In this document: positions 37,670-47,359 of the stretch, piece after piece
How positions within the stretch are numbered: the first letter of the stretch is position 1
Layout: the number at the start of each line of letters is the position of its first letter
NCBI RefSeq assembly: GCF_022410515.1
Contig: NZ_JACSDI010000006.1
Span: forward strand, 111,294-175,293
Source of the DNA: Shewanella cutis
GTDB lineage: Bacteria > Pseudomonadota > Gammaproteobacteria > Enterobacterales > Shewanellaceae
DNA length: 64,000 nucleotides
Reading direction: 5' to 3'
Made by a program: the position numbers and the translations under genes
The notes under the pieces: generated by a model
What the model was told of the DNA's origin: nothing
What the model saw: only the letters and a program-made list of their open reading frames with translations
The model's database searches: none

Positions 37670-39178
37670 TTAGTATTGCACTACAGTCGCAACGTTCATA
37701 TCACCGCTTTGAGTGACGCTGATGCTGTTGTTGTTGCCCGCTTGAGAACCTAATACTAAGTTGTCATTACCTGTTTGAGTAATCATTAGGCTGTTATTGT
37801 CACCACTCACTGCAAATGAGCTCGCTGCAAATGAGCTACTGCTATCGCCGCCCACCCAGTTACCGCTACCTGCTTGAGTGATTTCTGCTGCGTTTTCATC
37901 GCCTTCGATAATTAAATCGATTAAGTTCAGATCGCCACGGTGTTGTAGCGCTGTGACATCAGCATTGTTGTTACCTTCAACAGTGATGATGGTTTCGTTT
38001 TGATCACCATCTTGCTCTACATTGACTTCGTTATCGTCACCAGTGGCATTGACGTAGGCAAAGTTCGCATCACCTTCTTGGCTGGTTTCAATGCTGTTGT
38101 CTTCGCCGGTTGCAAAGGCAACAAGTTGGTTGTTATCCCCTTTAGAAGATAAATCGAAATCGTTATCCGTGCCGTAAGCGCCAAAGGTTGCGAAGTTGGC
38201 ATCACCGCGTTGTTTTAAGTCAACGTCGTTGCTATCACCCCATACTTGGAACTCAGCGCCGTTGCTGTCACCTTTTTGCTTGATGGTGATATCGTTATCA
38301 TCACCTTGAATATCAGCAATTAAAGAATCACCCACAGTGTTGCTATCGCCGTCTTGAGTGATGTCGATAGTGTTATCATCACCTGTAGTCATTGACAGAT
38401 AGGCAGTGTTGTTGCTGCCTTCTTGTTCCATGCTGATATCGTTTTCACTACCGGCCAAGGCGTAAACAAAGCCAGTGTGGTTATCACCTTTTTGGTAGAT
38501 ATCAACGCTGTTGTCGTTACCAGCGATGCCTTTGGCTGCACCAAAGTTATTATTACCGATTTGTTCGACGGAGACATCGTTGTTATTACCCACGTTGGCA
38601 CTTAGATCGAGAGCAATTAAACCCGCTTGGTTGTTGTTACCGTATTGTTTGATATCACCGTCGTTGTTATCACCTTCAACACGGAATACGGCAAGGTTTT
38701 CATCACCTTCTTGTTCAACAAGCGCACTGTTTTCATTGCCAGCAATTTCAACGTAGCTTTCGTTTAGATCACCTAATTGGTTAACAGAAACGAGGTTGTC
38801 ATTACCCACGACATCGTTGCTACTTTGGTTGAAGAAACCGTCTTGAGTCACTTCAGCTTCGTTGTTATTACCTGTCACATCAACAGCGGCAACATGCCAG
38901 TCTGTTTGTTGGCTAACCGTCACTTCGTTGGCATCGCCAGTTGAATTAACCTCCGCTTCATGCCACACACCGTCTTGAACCACTGTGGCGACTTGTGCAT
39001 TACCGGTTTGGGTCACTGCAGCTGCGTTAATAACACCCGTTTGTGTGACTAAGGTGTCTTGACCTTCGCCAGTTTGTTTCACGCTGATTTCGTTGATCGT
39101 ACTTGCTGCTAGTGCATGACCACTTAATCCAGCTGTAATGGCTAAAGCAATCAATGACATTTTAGCTTGTGATTTCAT
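37670..39178 (-). CDS. csgA: Outsized curlin major subunit (CsgA-like amyloid)
   Basis: Secreted amyloid protein of 502 residues, over three times E. coli CsgA (151). A signal peptide (MKSQAKMSLIALAITAGLSGHALA) precedes about twenty curlin-type repeats of roughly 22-24 residues. Each has a VxQxGDxN-type core and a second strand rich in N, D, G and A. The repeats are acidic, with many Asp/Asn turns. It lies 14 bases downstream of csgB, forming csgBA as in E. coli. No csgE, csgF or csgG lies in the window, so export relies on genes elsewhere. Long repeat tracts of this kind may vary in length among strains. Confidence 0.9.
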   Translation of the reverse strand: MKSQAKMSLIALAITAGLSGHALAASTINEISVKQTGEGQDTLVTQTGVINAAAVTQTGNAQVATVVQDGVWHEAEVNSTGDANEVTVSQQTDWHVAAVDVTGNNNEAEVTQDGFFNQSSNDVVGNDNLVSVNQLGDLNESYVEIAGNENSALVEQEGDENLAVFRVEGDNNDGDIKQYGNNNQAGLIALDLSANVGNNNDVSVEQIGNNNFGAAKGIAGNDNSVDIYQKGDNHTGFVYALAGSENDISMEQEGSNNTAYLSMTTGDDNTIDITQDGDSNTVGDSLIADIQGDDNDITIKQKGDSNGAEFQVWGDSNDVDLKQRGDANFATFGAYGTDNDFDLSSKGDNNQLVAFATGEDNSIETSQEGDANFAYVNATGDDNEVNVEQDGDQNETIITVEGNNNADVTALQHRGDLNLIDLIIEGDENAAEITQAGSGNWVGGDSSSSFAASSFAVSGDNNSLMITQTGNDNLVLGSQAGNNNSISVTQSGDMNVATVVQY

Positions 39179-39192
39179 GTGACTCTCCCTGT

Positions 39193-39612
39193 TTAATATT
39201 GAGTAATTGAGATTGCAGCACCGTCCGCAATCTGTTGAATCGAAAAATTGCCGCTTCCTAGCTGGTTCAATTGCACCAGGTTGTCATTGCCAATCTGGGT
39301 AATTGAAGCCTTATTTTGAGCGCCGACTTGCAGTAGTTGGACTTCATTATTGGTACCAATCTGTGTCACGAGGGAAACGTTATCGTTACCCGCTTGTGTC
39401 ACGTAGGCGCTGTTATCGCTGCCTGATTGGAACACCATCCCTTGGTTTGCCGTTCCTTGCTGCACGAGGTCAATAAGATTATCGCGTCCTGAACGCTCAA
39501 TGAGCGCTTGCAGAGTAATTGGCAATTCACTGACATCTGCCGCAAGGCTGGGTGTCAGATAACTACATAACAAGATAAGCAGTACCAAAAAGCGTGTTAA
39601 TGGATTTGGCAC
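39193..39612 (-). CDS. csgB: Curlin minor subunit / nucleator (CsgB-like)
   Basis: A 139-residue protein with a signal peptide (about residues 1-24, ending PSLAA) and about four to five curlin repeats (LVQQGTANQGMVFQSGSDN and so on), ending ISITQY. By analogy with CsgB it would nucleate fibre growth on the cell surface. The start is GTG 39612 because AAGGAG lies 7 bases upstream; the longer open frame to 39660 places the RBS inside the coding region. It is the first gene of csgBA. Confidence 0.88.
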   Translation of the reverse strand: MPNPLTRFLVLLILLCSYLTPSLAADVSELPITLQALIERSGRDNLIDLVQQGTANQGMVFQSGSDNSAYVTQAGNDNVSLVTQIGTNNEVQLLQVGAQNKASITQIGNDNLVQLNQLGSGNFSIQQIADGAAISITQY

Positions 39613-40012
39613 AAGTGACTCCTTGCATGTGTAGGTGTTTTGGAAAGCGTTAGTACACACCTTCCAACTCAGGCATCAAGTTACGAGTCATAGTGCTGAG
39701 AGACAATTGGCCGAAAGGGTATTTATTTCGATGGTGTAATTTAAATGTTAATCCTGCTGACTTTTGTTAATCGTATGAAAATCCAGTTTTTTGTCGATTA
39801 AACCTCACAGTTACCCTATTTTTATCTTACCAAGTTGGTCTAGTAGTTAAGTTGTATTTAGCTTTTCGGTGCTTTTTAAAGTTGAAACATTATGGCAACA
39901 ATTTATCGGCAAACATGCTGGAAATTCGCCGCTATTATCCATTCAACCTTGAGTGTAGGTTGCGTAATTGCCGTTCCAGAATTTCAACGTAAAGGACTAT
40001 AGGAAGCTCAAT
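39613..40012. other. Divergent promoter region of csgBA and subtilisin gene
   Basis: A 400-base AT-rich spacer between csgB (minus) and the protease gene (plus). It must hold both promoters. I see several AT-rich GTTAAT-containing stretches but no operator I can name. Joint control by the CsgD-like regulator is plausible. Confidence 0.4.
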
Positions 40013-42520
40013 ATGTCGATAAAACTCTCACCGTTGGCGTTAGCAATTACAGCAGCTATGACGTTGTCAGCCGTACCGGCTATGGCAAAAGATGCCCCTG
40101 TCTATGAAAAAGATGCCATTCTCGTGGTGTATAAAGACAATGCAACTAAAGCGGAGCGCTCGGCGGCTCAGCGTTTAATTCGTGGAACATTAACCGATGT
40201 CAATGCCGATGGTGTCGACGATAAATTTCCGCATTTACTTAACGGCAAGCTGGCCCGTTTAGCATTGCGTAAAGGCGCCAATATTGAAGATGCCATTAAG
40301 GTGATCAGCCGTCATCCTGCGGTGAAATACGCTGAGCCTAACTATATTATCAAGGCGATAGGTACACCTGATGACCCAAGTTTTGCCAGCCTATGGGGAA
40401 TGAATAACACTGGCCAAAGCGGTGGCACTGCTGATGCGGATATCGATGCGCCTGAAGCTTGGGAAATTACCACAGGTAGCTCTGATGTGGTGATTGGTGT
40501 TATCGATACTGGTGTGGATTACAACCATCCCGATTTGCAAGCCAACATCTGGGTCAATGCGGGCGAAATTGCGGGCAATGGCATCGATGATGACGCAAAC
40601 GGTGTTATCGACGATATTCACGGTTTCAGCGCTGTGAATAATAACGGGAATCCAATGGACGGAAACGGCCACGGTACCCATGTTTCTGGCACGATTGGCG
40701 CTAAAGGTAATAACGGTGTCGGTGTAGTAGGCGTTAACTGGGACGTTAAAATTGCCGGATGTCAGTTCCTCGATACTGACGGTTATGGCTCTACCGCGGG
40801 CGCTATTGCCTGTATCGATTACTTCACCAACCTTAAGGTTAATCATGGTGTTGATATTAAAGCGACCAACAACTCTTGGGGCGGTGGCGGCTTTAGTCAA
40901 GCATTAAAAGATGCGATTGATGCGGGTGGTGAAGCTGGGATTTTATTTGTTGCCGCAGCAGGAAACGATGCCGTCGATAATGATGCGAGCCCACACTATC
41001 CTTCAAGTTATAACTCTGATGTGGTGTTCTCCATTGCGAGTACAACTCGCAATGACCGTATGTCAGACTTCTCACAATGGGGTTTAACCAGTGTTGATAT
41101 GGGCGCGCCAGGTTCGGCGATTTTATCAACTGTCCCCGGCGGTGGTTACGCGACTTACTCTGGTACCTCGATGGCGACTCCCCACGTGACGGGCGCCGCA
41201 GCTCTCGTTTGGGCATTAAACCCTGACTTAACACCTGTTGAAATGAAAGAACTACTGATGGCTTCAGGTGATGCGAATGCGGATTTAACCGGTAAAACGG
41301 TTGCGGGTACTCGCCTCAATGTGGCTAATGCGCTGGAGCAGGCTAACCCATCACCTAGCTATAAGTTCACCGTATCACCAGCTTCACAATCTGTCGAAGC
41401 GGGTAGCGCTGCAAGCTATAACTTCAGTGTTAGCAGCGTGGCTGGTTGGAATGGCGATGTGGCGTTGACTGTCAGTGTGTCACCTGCACTTGAAGGGGTT
41501 TCATTATCAAGTTCAACCGTTTCTGCGGGTGGTTCATTTACCTTAAACGTGGCGACAACCGCGCAAACGGCTTGGGGGGATTACAGCATTACGGTGACGG
41601 GCAATGATGGTGCGATTGAAAAGTCTAAAGTCGTGTCGCTTAATGTGTTCCCACAAGGATTAAACGATTTTACCTATGGTAATGAGAACTCTGTAGCCAT
41701 TCCGGATAACAACCCTAATGGCGTTATTAGCACAATAGAAGTCGCCGATGATGTACAGATTTTTGGTGTGCTTGCTGACGTGAATATCAGTCACACTTGG
41801 ATTGGTGACTTACGTGTTGTGCTAACCTCACCAGCGGGTACTCAAGTGGTGTTACATAACCGCGATGGTGGCAGTGCTGATAATATCGTTAAGAGCTGGG
41901 ATCTAAGTGCATTCGATGGTGAAAATGCAAAAGGTACTTGGTCGTTATCAGTCGATGACAATGTTGCGGCTGATAGAGGAACGCTTAATAACTGGGGCTT
42001 AGTCATCAGCGGCTTAGGTGAGGCTTCCCCAGCTGCGCCTGTTGCAGGTTTTGAGTTTGCCGTTGAAGGATTAGGCGTAGCCTTCACCAACACCAGTACA
42101 GATGAAAACGATGATATCGTCAGCTACAGCTGGGACTTTGGTGATGGCGCAAACTCAACAGAGATGAACCCAAGCCATGTATATGCTGCAGCGGGCACTT
42201 ATACTGTGTCTTTGACTGTGACTGATTCAATGGAGCACAGCAACACTGTGACGATGCAAGTACAAGTCTATGAGCATAATATTAATGCGGCGGTTAGCCG
42301 CGCATTAGTATCACGCCGTGGCAGTGCGATGGTGGATCTTACATGGGATAGTGCTTTAGGTGAAAACGTTGCCCTTTACCGGAATGGTGAGTTGGTGGTA
42401 ACGACTGAGAACGATGGTAACTATCGTGATCGCTTTACTACCACTGCCTCAAGTGTGACTTACCAAGTGTGTGAAACCACTGGAACATTATGTTCTGCGC
42501 CAGTTGTTGCACAGTTCTAA
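40013..42520 (+). CDS. Secreted subtilisin-type (S8) serine protease with P and PKD domains
   Basis: An exported 835-residue protease. Signal peptide 1-25 ends AMA; the start is ATG 40013 after AGGAAG. An inhibitor-like propeptide (about 30-110) leads to an S8 catalytic domain with the triad Asp165 (VIDTGVDYNHPD), His220 (NGHGTHVSG) and Ser386 (GTSMATPHVTGAAAL). Then come an Ig-like segment (about 450-550), a proprotein-convertase P domain (about 555-670; SHTWIGDLRVVL, GTWSLSVDDN), a PKD domain (about 680-765; YSWDFGDG) and a fibronectin-like tail. It is probably released or surface-held by type II secretion. Divergent from csgBA, it could process surface amyloid or simply share its regulation. 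Confidence 0.92.
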   Translation: MSIKLSPLALAITAAMTLSAVPAMAKDAPVYEKDAILVVYKDNATKAERSAAQRLIRGTLTDVNADGVDDKFPHLLNGKLARLALRKGANIEDAIKVISRHPAVKYAEPNYIIKAIGTPDDPSFASLWGMNNTGQSGGTADADIDAPEAWEITTGSSDVVIGVIDTGVDYNHPDLQANIWVNAGEIAGNGIDDDANGVIDDIHGFSAVNNNGNPMDGNGHGTHVSGTIGAKGNNGVGVVGVNWDVKIAGCQFLDTDGYGSTAGAIACIDYFTNLKVNHGVDIKATNNSWGGGGFSQALKDAIDAGGEAGILFVAAAGNDAVDNDASPHYPSSYNSDVVFSIASTTRNDRMSDFSQWGLTSVDMGAPGSAILSTVPGGGYATYSGTSMATPHVTGAAALVWALNPDLTPVEMKELLMASGDANADLTGKTVAGTRLNVANALEQANPSPSYKFTVSPASQSVEAGSAASYNFSVSSVAGWNGDVALTVSVSPALEGVSLSSSTVSAGGSFTLNVATTAQTAWGDYSITVTGNDGAIEKSKVVSLNVFPQGLNDFTYGNENSVAIPDNNPNGVISTIEVADDVQIFGVLADVNISHTWIGDLRVVLTSPAGTQVVLHNRDGGSADNIVKSWDLSAFDGENAKGTWSLSVDDNVAADRGTLNNWGLVISGLGEASPAAPVAGFEFAVEGLGVAFTNTSTDENDDIVSYSWDFGDGANSTEMNPSHVYAAAGTYTVSLTVTDSMEHSNTVTMQVQVYEHNINAAVSRALVSRRGSAMVDLTWDSALGENVALYRNGELVVTTENDGNYRDRFTTTASSVTYQVCETTGTLCSAPVVAQF

Positions 42521-42537
42521 TGGATGGATAAAATAAC

Positions 42538-42563
42538 AAGGCGACCTTAGGGTCGCCTTTTGT
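42538..42563 (+). terminator. Terminator after protease gene
   Basis: AAGGCGACC pairs with GGTCGCCTT around TTAG, followed by TTTTG. Confidence 0.9.
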
Positions 42564-42577
42564 TTATGGTCGTTATG

Positions 42578-42847
42578 TTATACCAATCACATTAAATATC
42601 TAATCAGTTCAGAGCCTCACAGGCATTTCAATCCAAGGCGCATTGACGCAGAAATGGTCATTCCCTTTTAAGTCAATGCAACACCGGAGTGAGATGTCTG
42701 TGTGGCTCCCAAAGGGCGGGTTTCAACGCGCTTTATACTGCGTTTAAGGCTTTCGACAGAGCACCACTATGCCTTCAAGCCTTCGCCTTGTCTAAAGCGC
42801 GTTGAATTCCCGCTGAATGAACAGATATTTAATACGATTGGTATTAA
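42578..42847. mobile_element. MITE-like element with nested inverted repeats
   Basis: A 270-base element without coding capacity. The terminal inverted repeats start TTATACCAATC at the left (42578) and end GATTGGTATTAA at the right, with pairing extending about 28 bases through ATTAAATATCT. Inside, GCGGGTTTCAACGCGCTTTA (42716-42735) faces its inverted copy at 42793-42813 (TAAAGCGCGTTGAA...CCCGC). The right terminus supplies the TAA stop of the DUF4124 gene at 42844. TATACCAAT-ended repeats are widespread in marine gammaproteobacteria. No transposase is present, so movement would be in trans. Confidence 0.75.
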
Positions 42848-43365
42848 TGTTTATCTGATAATTTCTTCGGCTGAGTTTCGGCGCCAATTTGCGTTTTTCG
42901 TTCGGATAATTGTTGCATGAGTTGCCGATTGATTGAGGTAAGCTCATCAAAATGAGCATTAATTTTATTTACTTGGCTTAAGTAGTCAGGATCTGTTTTC
43001 TCTTTATTTTGCCAATATCGTTGACGTTCGAGTTTTTGTAATTCACTTGCCCTTAGGATATCAAAATAGCTATTTTCTTGTTTTAAGCGATAGAGCTCAC
43101 CGTCGAGTAATTGCAGCAATTTATCCTTGGATAAAGTCTGGCTATTTAGTAAGGCATGCAGCGGGTCGACTTTGTCTTCACGTTTATCGGAATCAATTTC
43201 AGTCGTTATCCCTAACTGATATTCAATTTTATGTTGACTATATTCCTGTGGGCAAGCGGTTTGGCTAAAGACGACTTTATCGTCTTTACGACATTTATAG
43301 ACGGTATTTGCGAGCGCTGCAGTGGGCAGGGTTACGCAAATAAGGGTCACGATGAGTCTTGCCAT
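42844..43365 (-). CDS. DUF4124-domain exported protein
   Basis: A 173-residue protein with a signal peptide (about 1-19, ALA-N), followed by a DUF4124 domain (VYKCRKDDKVVFSQTACPQE, about 20-45) with two Cys, then a charged, coiled-coil-like helical tail (about 85-165). DUF4124 proteins are periplasmic with no assigned function. The stop codon is provided by the end of a MITE-like element, so the natural C-terminus may have been cut or altered; it ends LSDKH. It is monocistronic. Confidence 0.85.
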   Translation of the reverse strand: MARLIVTLICVTLPTAALANTVYKCRKDDKVVFSQTACPQEYSQHKIEYQLGITTEIDSDKREDKVDPLHALLNSQTLSKDKLLQLLDGELYRLKQENSYFDILRASELQKLERQRYWQNKEKTDPDYLSQVNKINAHFDELTSINRQLMQQLSERKTQIGAETQPKKLSDKH

Positions 43366-43611
43366 TCGACGACAAATCCTTTGTATACGCGATGAATGAA
43401 GTTATCACTATGGGTACTAAGCCAGAGTAAAATGGAGTTGTTTTCTCCCCATTTAAACTCTAGCAGGTATCAATCCGTGTGCTATAAACATATGTTACTT
43501 AAGGTTAACATTTGTGAATACTATGACGTAAGTTAAAGAATAAAACCAGTTTTTTGACAATGGAAATTTTTTGACGCTCAGCTAGACGCCCCAAAATACG
43601 AGTAGTGCAGA

Positions 43612-43643
43612 GGTAATAAAAAAGGAGCCTAAGCTCCTTTTCT
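43612..43643 (-). terminator. Terminator after panC
   Basis: AAGGAGC pairs with GCTCCTT around CTAA. On the minus strand it is followed by TTTTTTATT, 20 bases after the panC stop. Confidence 0.9.
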
Positions 43644-43661
43644 CAAATCTTAAATTGATGC

Positions 43662-44507
43662 TTAACGATCAAAGCGCAGATTATCGATAAGACGCGCTTT
43701 ACCAAGGTAAGCTGCGGCTAAAATTACGAGGGCTTTATCCTGGGTTTCAGCCTTTGCTAAGGTATCTGCATGACGCACTTCTAAGTAATCAGGGGTAAAG
43801 CCTGCAGCGGTTAAGCTCGCTTTGGCTTCCTCGGTGACTTGTTCGATGCTGATACCTTGCTTGATCCCTTGCGCCATGGCATCAATGGCTTTTTTCAGTG
43901 CGGGCGCAGCGGCTTTTTCTTCCACAGTAAGGTAGCCATTACGTGAACTCATGGCTAAACCTGAGGCTTCGCGAATGGTGTCAATACCAATTATTTCAAT
44001 GGGTAAAGATAAGTCTTCAACCATAGTGCGGATCACTAACAGTTGTTGATAATCCTTATTACCAAAGAACGCGACATCCGGTTGCACTATGTTGAACAGT
44101 TTACAGACAATCGTCGAGACGCCACGGAAGTGACCAGGACGACTGGCGCCGCAGAGCACATCGGAGATCCCTGGTACTTCCACATAAGTTTGCTGTGCTA
44201 ACCCTTTGGGATAAATAACCGCTGGGGTTGGTGTAAACAACAGCTCTGCTCCCGCTGCAGTTAACGCTTGGCTATCGGCCTCTAAGGTGCGCGGGTAGGC
44301 ATCGAGATCTTCATTTTGCCCAAATTGCATGGGATTGACGAAGATCGACGCGACTACGTGGTCGCACTTCTTGGCCGCTTCTTTCACTAAGGTGATATGT
44401 CCCTGATGGAGATTACCCATGGTTGGCACAAAGGCGACGGTTTCGCCCTTGGCACGCCATGCTCGCACTTGAGTACGAATATCATCGATATGGGCGCTAG
44501 TGATCAT
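43662..44507 (-). CDS. panC: Pantothenate synthetase
   Basis: PanC joins pantoate and beta-alanine using ATP, the last step of pantothenate (vitamin B5) synthesis. The 281-residue protein has [16 protein letters not shown] (HIGH-like nucleotidyl-transfer motif, about 27-42), [13 protein letters not shown] and MSSRNGYL (KMSKS-like). It lies downstream of panB with a 76-base gap in the folK-panB-panC order of E. coli and ends at a terminator. panD is not in the window. Confidence 0.97.
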   Translation of the reverse strand: MITSAHIDDIRTQVRAWRAKGETVAFVPTMGNLHQGHITLVKEAAKKCDHVVASIFVNPMQFGQNEDLDAYPRTLEADSQALTAAGAELLFTPTPAVIYPKGLAQQTYVEVPGISDVLCGASRPGHFRGVSTIVCKLFNIVQPDVAFFGNKDYQQLLVIRTMVEDLSLPIEIIGIDTIREASGLAMSSRNGYLTVEEKAAAPALKKAIDAMAQGIKQGISIEQVTEEAKASLTAAGFTPDYLEVRHADTLAKAETQDKALVILAAAYLGKARLIDNLRFDR

Positions 44508-44583
44508 TAACTCTTACCTTGCTAAAACCTAAAATGAGTTGGATGTGTATCGGCACAATCAAATGAATGTGCGCTCTGTACTC

Positions 44584-45378
44584 TTAGTTAAACGTGTGCT
44601 CCGCACTTGGGAAGCTGCCGTTGGCGACTTCTTCAATATATGCCCGCACGGCAGAACGGATCTCGCCAGTTTGTTTTAGGTAGTTCTTTGAAAAACGTGG
44701 GATATAACCACTCGAAATACCGAGCACGTCGTGCATTACTAGGATCTGACCATCTGTCGTGGCGCCTGCGCCGATGCCGATAACGGGAATAGTTAAGGCT
44801 TGAGTAATTGCGGTGGCAAGTGATGCGGGAATACATTCAACCACTAATAGCTGCGCGCCTGCTGCTTCTAAGGCTTTGGCCTCATCGATAATGCGCTGGG
44901 CATTTTCAGCGTCGCGGCCTTGCACTTTAAAACCACCAAAAACGTTTACTGATTGTGGCGTTAGGCCCAAATGAGCACAAACAGGAATGCCACGTTCAGT
45001 CAATTTGGTGACTGTTTCCAATAACCAGTGGCCACCTTCAAGTTTGACCATATTGGCACCCGCTTGCATGAGCGTGGTGGCATTATCCATGGCCTGCTCT
45101 GGCGTGGCATAACTCATAAATGGCATATCAGCGATCAGCAGTGAGCGCTCAATACCGCGACGCACGCAACGGGTGTGATAGGCAATATCGGCGGTCGTGA
45201 CGGGCAGGGTATCATCGTGGCCTTGGAGAACCATTCCCAAAGAATCGCCGACCAGTAGCACATCGATGCCTTCGCCGTCGAACGCGCTGGCAAAGCTGGC
45301 ATCATAGGCTGTCAGAGCGGTGAATTTTCTACCTTCCTGTTTGTATTTCAACAGGGTTGAGCTAGTAACTTTAGACAT
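44584..45378 (-). CDS. panB: 3-methyl-2-oxobutanoate hydroxymethyltransferase
   Basis: PanB transfers a one-carbon unit from methylene-tetrahydrofolate to ketoisovalerate to give ketopantoate. The ATG at 45378 gives 264 residues, the normal length; an in-frame TTG at 45393 is disfavoured. Seen motifs: [12 protein letters not shown] (about 24), [13 protein letters not shown] (about 41), KLEGG and the C-terminal [21 protein letters not shown]. Together with panC it forms the pantothenate branch. The upstream folK contributes folate, the cofactor source. Confidence 0.97.
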   Translation of the reverse strand: MSKVTSSTLLKYKQEGRKFTALTAYDASFASAFDGEGIDVLLVGDSLGMVLQGHDDTLPVTTADIAYHTRCVRRGIERSLLIADMPFMSYATPEQAMDNATTLMQAGANMVKLEGGHWLLETVTKLTERGIPVCAHLGLTPQSVNVFGGFKVQGRDAENAQRIIDEAKALEAAGAQLLVVECIPASLATAITQALTIPVIGIGAGATTDGQILVMHDVLGISSGYIPRFSKNYLKQTGEIRSAVRAYIEEVANGSFPSAEHTFN

Positions 45379-45434
45379 ATGGGTGATCTTCAAACCAAAT
45401 GGAAGTGGTGTTATAAGCTAACTGGGTGCTGACT

Positions 45435-45923
45435 TCAATGATCATTGCCCAGTAGTTGTAACTCGGCCAAGAATTTTTCACTGATGAGGCTTTGTAGCGG
45501 TGTTTTACAGGGTAAAACCAGATCGGGAGCAATAGCGGCTAAAGGCACCAGTACAAAGCTACGTTCTTTCATGCCATAGTGCGGCACTTTGAGTCTGGGC
45601 TCATCGATGATGGCATCACCATATAAGAGTAAGTCGAGATCTAAGGTTCTAGGTCCCCAACGTTCTTTGCGCACACGACCTTGGGTATTTTCGATGTGTT
45701 GCAATGCATCTAACAAGGCGAGTGGGGTAAGCTTGGTCTCAAAACTTGCCACGGCATTAATATAGTCGGGTTGAACTACCTCTCCCATCGGCGTTGAGTG
45801 ATAGTAGGGCGAAACCTTAAGGTTTTGATTTTCAGCCAAGCTGGACAAGGCCATCAAGGCATTGTCCAGCTGTGCTTTGGGATCTTCAAGATTCGCCCCT
45901 AGGGCGACAAACACTTGAGTCAT
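45435..45923 (-). CDS. folK: 6-hydroxymethyl-dihydropterin pyrophosphokinase
   Basis: FolK transfers pyrophosphate from ATP to 6-hydroxymethyl-7,8-dihydropterin in folate biosynthesis. The 162-residue protein shows FVALGANLEDP at the start and the signature RWGPRTLDLDLLLYGD (about 84-99), then VPHYGMKERSFVLVPL. Its ATG overlaps the pcnB stop by one base (TAATG), so translation is coupled. Confidence 0.96.
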   Translation of the reverse strand: MTQVFVALGANLEDPKAQLDNALMALSSLAENQNLKVSPYYHSTPMGEVVQPDYINAVASFETKLTPLALLDALQHIENTQGRVRKERWGPRTLDLDLLLYGDAIIDEPRLKVPHYGMKERSFVLVPLAAIAPDLVLPCKTPLQSLISEKFLAELQLLGNDH

Positions 45924-47359
45924 TATTCTTCGGCTTTAGCTTTTGCGGCACTTGGGCGACGACGACGGCGCTGGGGGGTATTGCGATTACGGTTGCCTGA
46001 GGCTTTGTTACCACTGCGAGCAATGGCTAAACGCTCAGTTTCATCCGCTTCAACAAACTGTTGCCACCAAGCGGCACTCTTGGCCAAATTGCCACCTTCG
46101 ACTTCACCACGCAGTAACAGTAAGTCGTATGCTGCTCTAAACTTCGGATGCTCTAGCAGTTTAAAGGCGCGTGTGCCTTGGCTGCGCTCAAAGCGGAGTT
46201 GTAATTGCCAGATATCTTTGGCTGGTGTGCTAAAACGGCGCGGAATGCTAATGGTTTGGCATTGCTGCTCCATGACATCACCCATCGCCGCGAAAAAGGC
46301 ATCGTATAAGGTGAGGCCACTTTCTACGGCAATATCTTCGGCGCGTTGGCGCAGTGGATACCAGAGGATCGCCGCATAGAAAAACGATGGCGTCACGGGC
46401 TTATCTTCATTTACCCGATCATCAGTGCTCTTCATGATGGCTTGCACCATCTTCATCGTAGGGCCTTTTGGCGCTTCTTTTAAGAGGGCATCCACCTGAG
46501 GAAATAGGGGCGCAAACAGTTTATATTCCTGCATCATGTCAAAGTTTGCCACGGCTTTGCCAGCGAAGAAGAGTTTGAGCACTTCTTCATACATGCGGGC
46601 TGCAGGAATATCTTTAAGCAGTGGTGCTAACTGTTTGATCGGCTTAGCGGTCACTTCGTCGATGGTCATGCTGAGCTTAGTGGCAAAACGCACGGCTCTG
46701 AGCATACGTACCGGATCTTCGCGGTAACGGGTTTCGGGATCGCCAATCAGTCTTAAGGTGCCCGCCTTAAGATCTTCCATACCGCCGCCGTAACTGCGGA
46801 TAGAGTAATCGCTAATATCATAGTAAAGGGCGTTAACGGTGAAATCGCGGCGCTCGGCGTCTTCATCGATTTCTCCGTACACGTTATCCCTGAGCAAACG
46901 CCCTTCGGCATTGGCTTTGGAAATCTTTTCATTGCTTTCACCGTGGTGACCACGGAAAGTCGCCACTTCAATCACATCGCGGCCAAAAACGATATGCGCC
47001 AGACGGAATCGACGGCCGACTACACGGCAATTGCGAAATAGTTTTTTGATTTCTTCCGGCGTCGCATTGGTGACAACGTCGAAGTCTTTCGGTTCGAGTC
47101 CGAGGAGCAAATCCCGTACACCCCCACCCACTAAATAGGCTTGAAAACCGGCTTTATTCAGTCGATATAGTACCTTAAGCGCATTTTCACTAATCTGCTT
47201 GCGGGAAATGGAGTGCGCATCCCGAGGCACGAGCGCCAAGCTTAAGCCGCCGGATGTGAGTTCAGGCGTTTGGGGTTCAATCTGAGCTGGAGTTGGAGCG
47301 GTCGTTTTAGGCGCGTCTTCAAATAGCTGCTTGCAGAATTGGCTGATACGGCGAAAAAT
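45923..47359 (-). CDS. pcnB: Poly(A) polymerase I, probable ATT start
   Basis: PcnB adds poly(A) tails to RNA 3' ends and promotes their decay. The nucleotidyltransferase core has LVGGGVRDLLLG, the PKDFDV catalytic acidic pair and RRFRLAHI. The C-terminal tail is very basic (PQRRRRR), as in E. coli. The open frame continues upstream of the TTG at 47239 for 40 codons to ATT at 47357-47359, preceded by GAGGTG. The deduced N-terminus (M)FRRISQFCKQLFED aligns with E. coli PcnB MFTRVANFCRKVLS, which is known to initiate at AUU. I therefore choose ATT, giving 478 residues. It is coupled to folK. Confidence 0.88.
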   Translation of the reverse strand: MFRRISQFCKQLFEDAPKTTAPTPAQIEPQTPELTSGGLSLALVPRDAHSISRKQISENALKVLYRLNKAGFQAYLVGGGVRDLLLGLEPKDFDVVTNATPEEIKKLFRNCRVVGRRFRLAHIVFGRDVIEVATFRGHHGESNEKISKANAEGRLLRDNVYGEIDEDAERRDFTVNALYYDISDYSIRSYGGGMEDLKAGTLRLIGDPETRYREDPVRMLRAVRFATKLSMTIDEVTAKPIKQLAPLLKDIPAARMYEEVLKLFFAGKAVANFDMMQEYKLFAPLFPQVDALLKEAPKGPTMKMVQAIMKSTDDRVNEDKPVTPSFFYAAILWYPLRQRAEDIAVESGLTLYDAFFAAMGDVMEQQCQTISIPRRFSTPAKDIWQLQLRFERSQGTRAFKLLEHPKFRAAYDLLLLRGEVEGGNLAKSAAWWQQFVEADETERLAIARSGNKASGNRNRNTPQRRRRRPSAAKAKAEE

